Source of the DNA: Mesostigma viride
Taxonomy: Eukaryota; Streptophyta; Mesostigmatophyceae; Mesostigmatales; Mesostigmataceae
DNA length: 64,000 nucleotides
Assembly (NCBI GenBank): GCA_009746045.1
Contig: RPFO01000296.1
Coordinates: forward strand, 2,018,564-2,082,563
Direction: 5' to 3'
Both the position numbers and the translations under genes were made by a program. The notes below the pieces were generated by a model, which saw only the letters and a program-made list of their open reading frames with translations, was not told the DNA's origin and ran no database searches. Shown one piece after another: positions 61,467-64,000 of the stretch. Each line of letters begins with the position of its first letter. Position 1 is the first letter of the stretch.

Positions 61467-62155
61467 TCACGACCATACCAATCCCGCACATTATTTTTAA
61501 CCCCCGCCCCCCCCCGCCCCCAAACCCACCCACCTCGACCCGCGCCAAACCCACCCCGCCTTGGATAGACTTCTCCGCCACGAAAAACAGAAGCCTATCC
61601 AACATCCGCCCTCTCCCGCCCCTCCCGACCCCCCCCGGTTTTTTGCCCGAAGAGAAGCCTATCCACCTTCAACCCCCCTTAACCCCGCCACGACCCCCGC
61701 CAATTTTACTCGAACCCTCTCCAGCCCCTCCCGCCCCTCCAATTTGGATAGGCTTCTCTTGGATAGGCTTCTTTTTGCCCCCCCTCACCAACTATTATTC
61801 CCCCCAGCCCTATACCCTGCATGCATATACCCCCCCCTAAAATTTTTCCATAGCCCATATTATTCTTGAACTTTACCCCCAAAAAAGAAGCCTATCCAAG
61901 AGAAGCCTATCCAAACTCGACCCCCGAGAACTTCTGGAGAAGGGGCGAACAAATTTAAGACGCCCTCTCCCGCCATTCCCGACCAACATTGATGGATAGG
62001 CTTCTCCCCGACGAAAAAACTGGCGAGGGCCGAGAAACCCGTTTCGGGCAAGATCGTGGATAGGCTTCTCTTTTTCCGACCGGAGAAGGACATCCAGCCT
62101 CTCCCGCCCCTCCCGCGCCTCCGCGCCCCGACGACGATAACGCACGCGGTTTTAT
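61467..62155. repeat. Array of GGATAGGCTTCT repeats in both orientations
   Basis: Nine copies of the 12-bp core occur. Those reading GGATAGGCTTCT start at 61563 (one mismatch), 61746, 61761, 61994 and 62058. Those reading AGAAGCCTATCC start at 61589, 61653, 61886 and 61901. The doublets at 61746/61761 and 61886/61901 are mirror images, giving about 34-bp inverted repeats (61743-61776 and 61881-61915). The 61561-61602 pair forms a hairpin with a 14-bp stem. C-rich pieces such as CCTCTCCCGCCCCTCCCG also recur. No gene is supported. Confidence 0.85.
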
Positions 62156-62431
62156 ATGTCACGCTATGGGATGGAGGCGCAGGTGCGCCACGAAAAAGAC
62201 ACCGCGAGACACGGGGAGATAGAACTGGCGAAACTGGACGCAGGGGTTTCGGCCTACGCGCGGACGGTCGCCGAATGCGTTGAAGAGTTGAAATACAACG
62301 CGGACTGCGACGAGGTTTTCTACGACATACTCGTCATGTCGCGACTCTTCCACTTGCAAGACGAGATGCAACACCTAACCACCGTGTTCGAGCGCGTGGA
62401 GGCAGCGGCACACCAGCGAGTCTGCATTTAA
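62156..62431 (+). CDS. Small hypothetical helical protein
   Basis: This 91-residue protein starts MSRYGMEAQVRHEKDTARHG. It is helical, with a Cys/Asp turn (KYNADCDEVFYDILVMSRLF). No family was recognised. It lies between two repeat arrays. A GTTTTATATG box covers the start region. Confidence 0.5.
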   Translation: MSRYGMEAQVRHEKDTARHGEIELAKLDAGVSAYARTVAECVEELKYNADCDEVFYDILVMSRLFHLQDEMQHLTTVFERVEAAAHQRVCI

Positions 62432-63103
62432 ATACACGCTTAATCACATACCCCTCCCTGTCCTCCACCGCCTACCCTGCCCTACCCTGCCCCCCCCTGC
62501 CCCCCCCTGACCCCCCCTGACCTACCCTGACCCCCCCTGCCCCCCCCTGACCTACCTGACCCACTCGACTGCCATATACTGCCCCGCCCTGCCATAGAAT
62601 GCCCTTCAATGACCCACAATGACCCCCAGTGACCCCCAGTGACCCCCAGTGACCCCCAGTGACCCCCAGTGACCCCCAGTGAGAGGGGTCGCTATCGCGA
62701 AGCCTAGTAAACCTTTTGGAGGTGCCGTGGCCGTTCGAAAGGTGCGTTTTGCAGGTAGACTAGGTCCGGGCCAACCGACCCCCTGTCGGCCCGCAGTCGA
62801 CCCGTTTTTCAAACTCTGACAGCTGTCACGCCCCCCTCGGCCCGGGGCTGACCGAGCCTGTGCAATTTCGCATGGGCCCGCGGTCGAATCCCAAATTTCC
62901 CGAAGACCCGGCGCGGCGCCAGCCCAGACCGGCCGTACACCGGTGCCCTGCTGACGAGGCGGCGGATATTTGGGATCGCTGACTAGGAGATCTCGAGATC
63001 TCCAGATCCGGATATTTCGAGCCGACCGGACCCCCGGACCACGTGATATCTGGTGGCGGGGCGAGCGTCCCACCATTTCCCACGAGCACGAGACACAGGA
63101 GCC
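62432..63103. repeat. Non-coding gap with decamer array and hairpin
   Basis: From about 62470 to 62680 the sequence is organised in 10-bp steps. It begins with CCTACCCTGC, CCCCCCCTGA and related decamers and ends with six perfect GACCCCCAGT units (62621-62680). A member of the hairpin family lies at 62850-62885 (arm GACCGAGCCTGTGCA). Near 62980 a GAGATCTCCAG-type motif resembles the gap at 57.8 kb. No gene is supported. Confidence 0.8.
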
Positions 63104-63652
63104 ATGGCTGGCAAGATGATCCGATCCGTCATGAGGGAGACTTCGCCCGAAACCACCATGTTCACGGCGAGCGACTACCGTTCCATCCGCGAAAAACTGG
63201 AGACCGTCTCCATAGGGGAGTGCGGGAACAAGAGGGTGAGGCCCTTCCAGCTGCCCTCGATAATCCGCAAGAGGAAGAAGCAGGAGACCCCGCCGGTCAC
63301 CAGGCCCCTGTTCTCCACCCCTGGCGTGGGGCACCTGGAAAATTCGTGGAAGTCCTCCTTGCCGGCGTCCGAAAACTCGTCACCCGAGGATTCGGAGCCG
63401 GCCCCCCTGTCCGACAGCCTGGTGGGCACTCCCGAGCTGGGGGAGTACAGCAAGATGACCTGGCGCGCGTTCGGGGACTTGCTCAACGGGATGGACTGCA
63501 GGGCCCTGTCCCGGCTGTCCGGGCGTTCGGAGTATCACGCTGTGGCGGTGTCCCTGGCGATGGGCCTTCAGGGGGTGTCCTACTGCTTCTCCGGCTGCCG
63601 CCTGTGCAATCGCAGTCCCCGGTGTTCGAAACGCACGGGGCTGGCAGACTGA
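63104..63652 (+). CDS. Hypothetical Cys-ended protein
   Basis: The ATG at 63104 gives 182 residues starting MAGKMIRSVMRETSPETTMF; the longer frame starts at a non-ATG codon. A Lys/Arg patch (IIRKRKKQE) is followed by a Ser/Pro/Glu-rich linker, then a compact C-terminal part ending in SYCFSGCRLCNRSPRCSKR. Four Cys residues there could bind zinc. No family was recognised. Confidence 0.6.
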   Translation: MAGKMIRSVMRETSPETTMFTASDYRSIREKLETVSIGECGNKRVRPFQLPSIIRKRKKQETPPVTRPLFSTPGVGHLENSWKSSLPASENSSPEDSEPAPLSDSLVGTPELGEYSKMTWRAFGDLLNGMDCRALSRLSGRSEYHAVAVSLAMGLQGVSYCFSGCRLCNRSPRCSKRTGLAD

Positions 63653-63686
63653 TAAATTAATTCTGGCACACCAGTGTATGTAAAGG

Positions 63687-64000
63687 ATGGACTCTGTCAG
63701 CGGACAGCCGGCCGGCCAGCCGCCCAAACGGCATCCCGTCTTGAAGGACCCCGACAACTACCGCCCGCCACCCCCAACACGCCCCCACCCCAACTCGGCC
63801 CGATTCTGCGGTTCATCGTGTACGTCATAAAGCACTCCCCCATCGGCTGGTTCTTGACGTACGGCGTCTCCAATGACGGCTTTATCGCGCCGATCCAGAT
63901 GGCCTTCAGATTCAGCGTGTTGATGGCCGCGACCCTGGCCGTCGCGGTGTACTTCCTTGTCAAACGGTTCTCTCGCCCCGTCACGCTGGACTTCACGCCC
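63687..64000 (+). CDS. Membrane protein, partial, with apparent frameshift
   Basis: The frame from the ATG at 63687 reads MDSVSGQPAGQPPKRHPVLK and a Pro-rich stretch, then stops at 63828-63830. The adjacent frame is open to the window edge and encodes two hydrophobic segments (GPILRFIVYVIKH, and FRFSVLMAATLAVAVYFLVK). The switch lies in C tracts at 63782-63791, where a -1 slip joins the two. A sequencing error, a true mutation or programmed slippage would all look like this. The window ends inside the gene. Confidence 0.5.

Noticed and set aside
61561-61869. 102-aa plus-strand frame in the GGATAGGCTTCT array
   Set aside because: The peptide repeats only because the DNA repeats, and it has no other protein-like feature.

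Overview
The window is a contiguous, high-GC, gene-dense piece of a nucleocytoplasmic large DNA virus (Nucleocytoviricota), or of such a virus integrated in a host genome. It carries a VLTF3-type late transcription factor, an A32-type packaging ATPase, a sliding clamp (PCNA) and four double-jelly-roll major capsid protein paralogues. Genes lie on both strands with short gaps, no introns are evident, and AATAAA-type signals follow many stop codons. No rRNA, tRNA or CRISPR array was recognised. A Rieske non-haem oxygenase hints at a photosynthetic host, but the sequence does not name the host or the viral family.

Layout. 1-8.4 kb: regulatory and replication genes (VLTF3, a BRO-like protein, PCNA, a LysM protein) among repeat-rich gaps. 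8.4-21.8 kb: a capsid and fibre block, with two divergent capsid paralogues, a KilA-N protein with a nuclease-like C-terminus, two AT-rich repeat-built fibre candidates (626 and 1317 aa), then two more capsid paralogues in tandem. 22-26.8 kb: a MYND protein and a large coiled-coil protein, set in about 1.5 kb of non-coding repeats. 26.8-42.8 kb: a mostly minus-strand morphogenesis block with the packaging ATPase, a JAMM-like protein, a Rieske oxygenase, several small membrane and basic virion-type proteins, and a 1185-aa protein built on an IS630/Tc1 DDE transposase with a very large insertion. 42.9-48.7 kb: three fibre-like genes with LamG-like domains. 48.7-57.7 kb: a staphylococcal-type nuclease, a conserved virion-type protein, a U-box-like protein, a stand-alone PD-(D/E)XK protein, two more BRO-like paralogues and small basic or membrane proteins. 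57.7-64 kb: two Cys-rich proteins, an Ala/Gly-rich protein, dense repeat arrays and a truncated membrane-protein gene with an apparent frameshift.

Working together. The capsid, fibre, small membrane and basic proteins are probably virion parts. Many of their genes share a promoter-like layout of an A/T tract, a TATA-like box and a nearby ATG, which would suit late expression driven by VLTF3. PCNA and two BRO-like genes share a different upstream element. The non-coding gaps hold at least six distinct repeat families, one of them a hairpin family found at three separated places. Starts were placed at the first in-frame ATG when the longest reading frame began at GTG or TTG.
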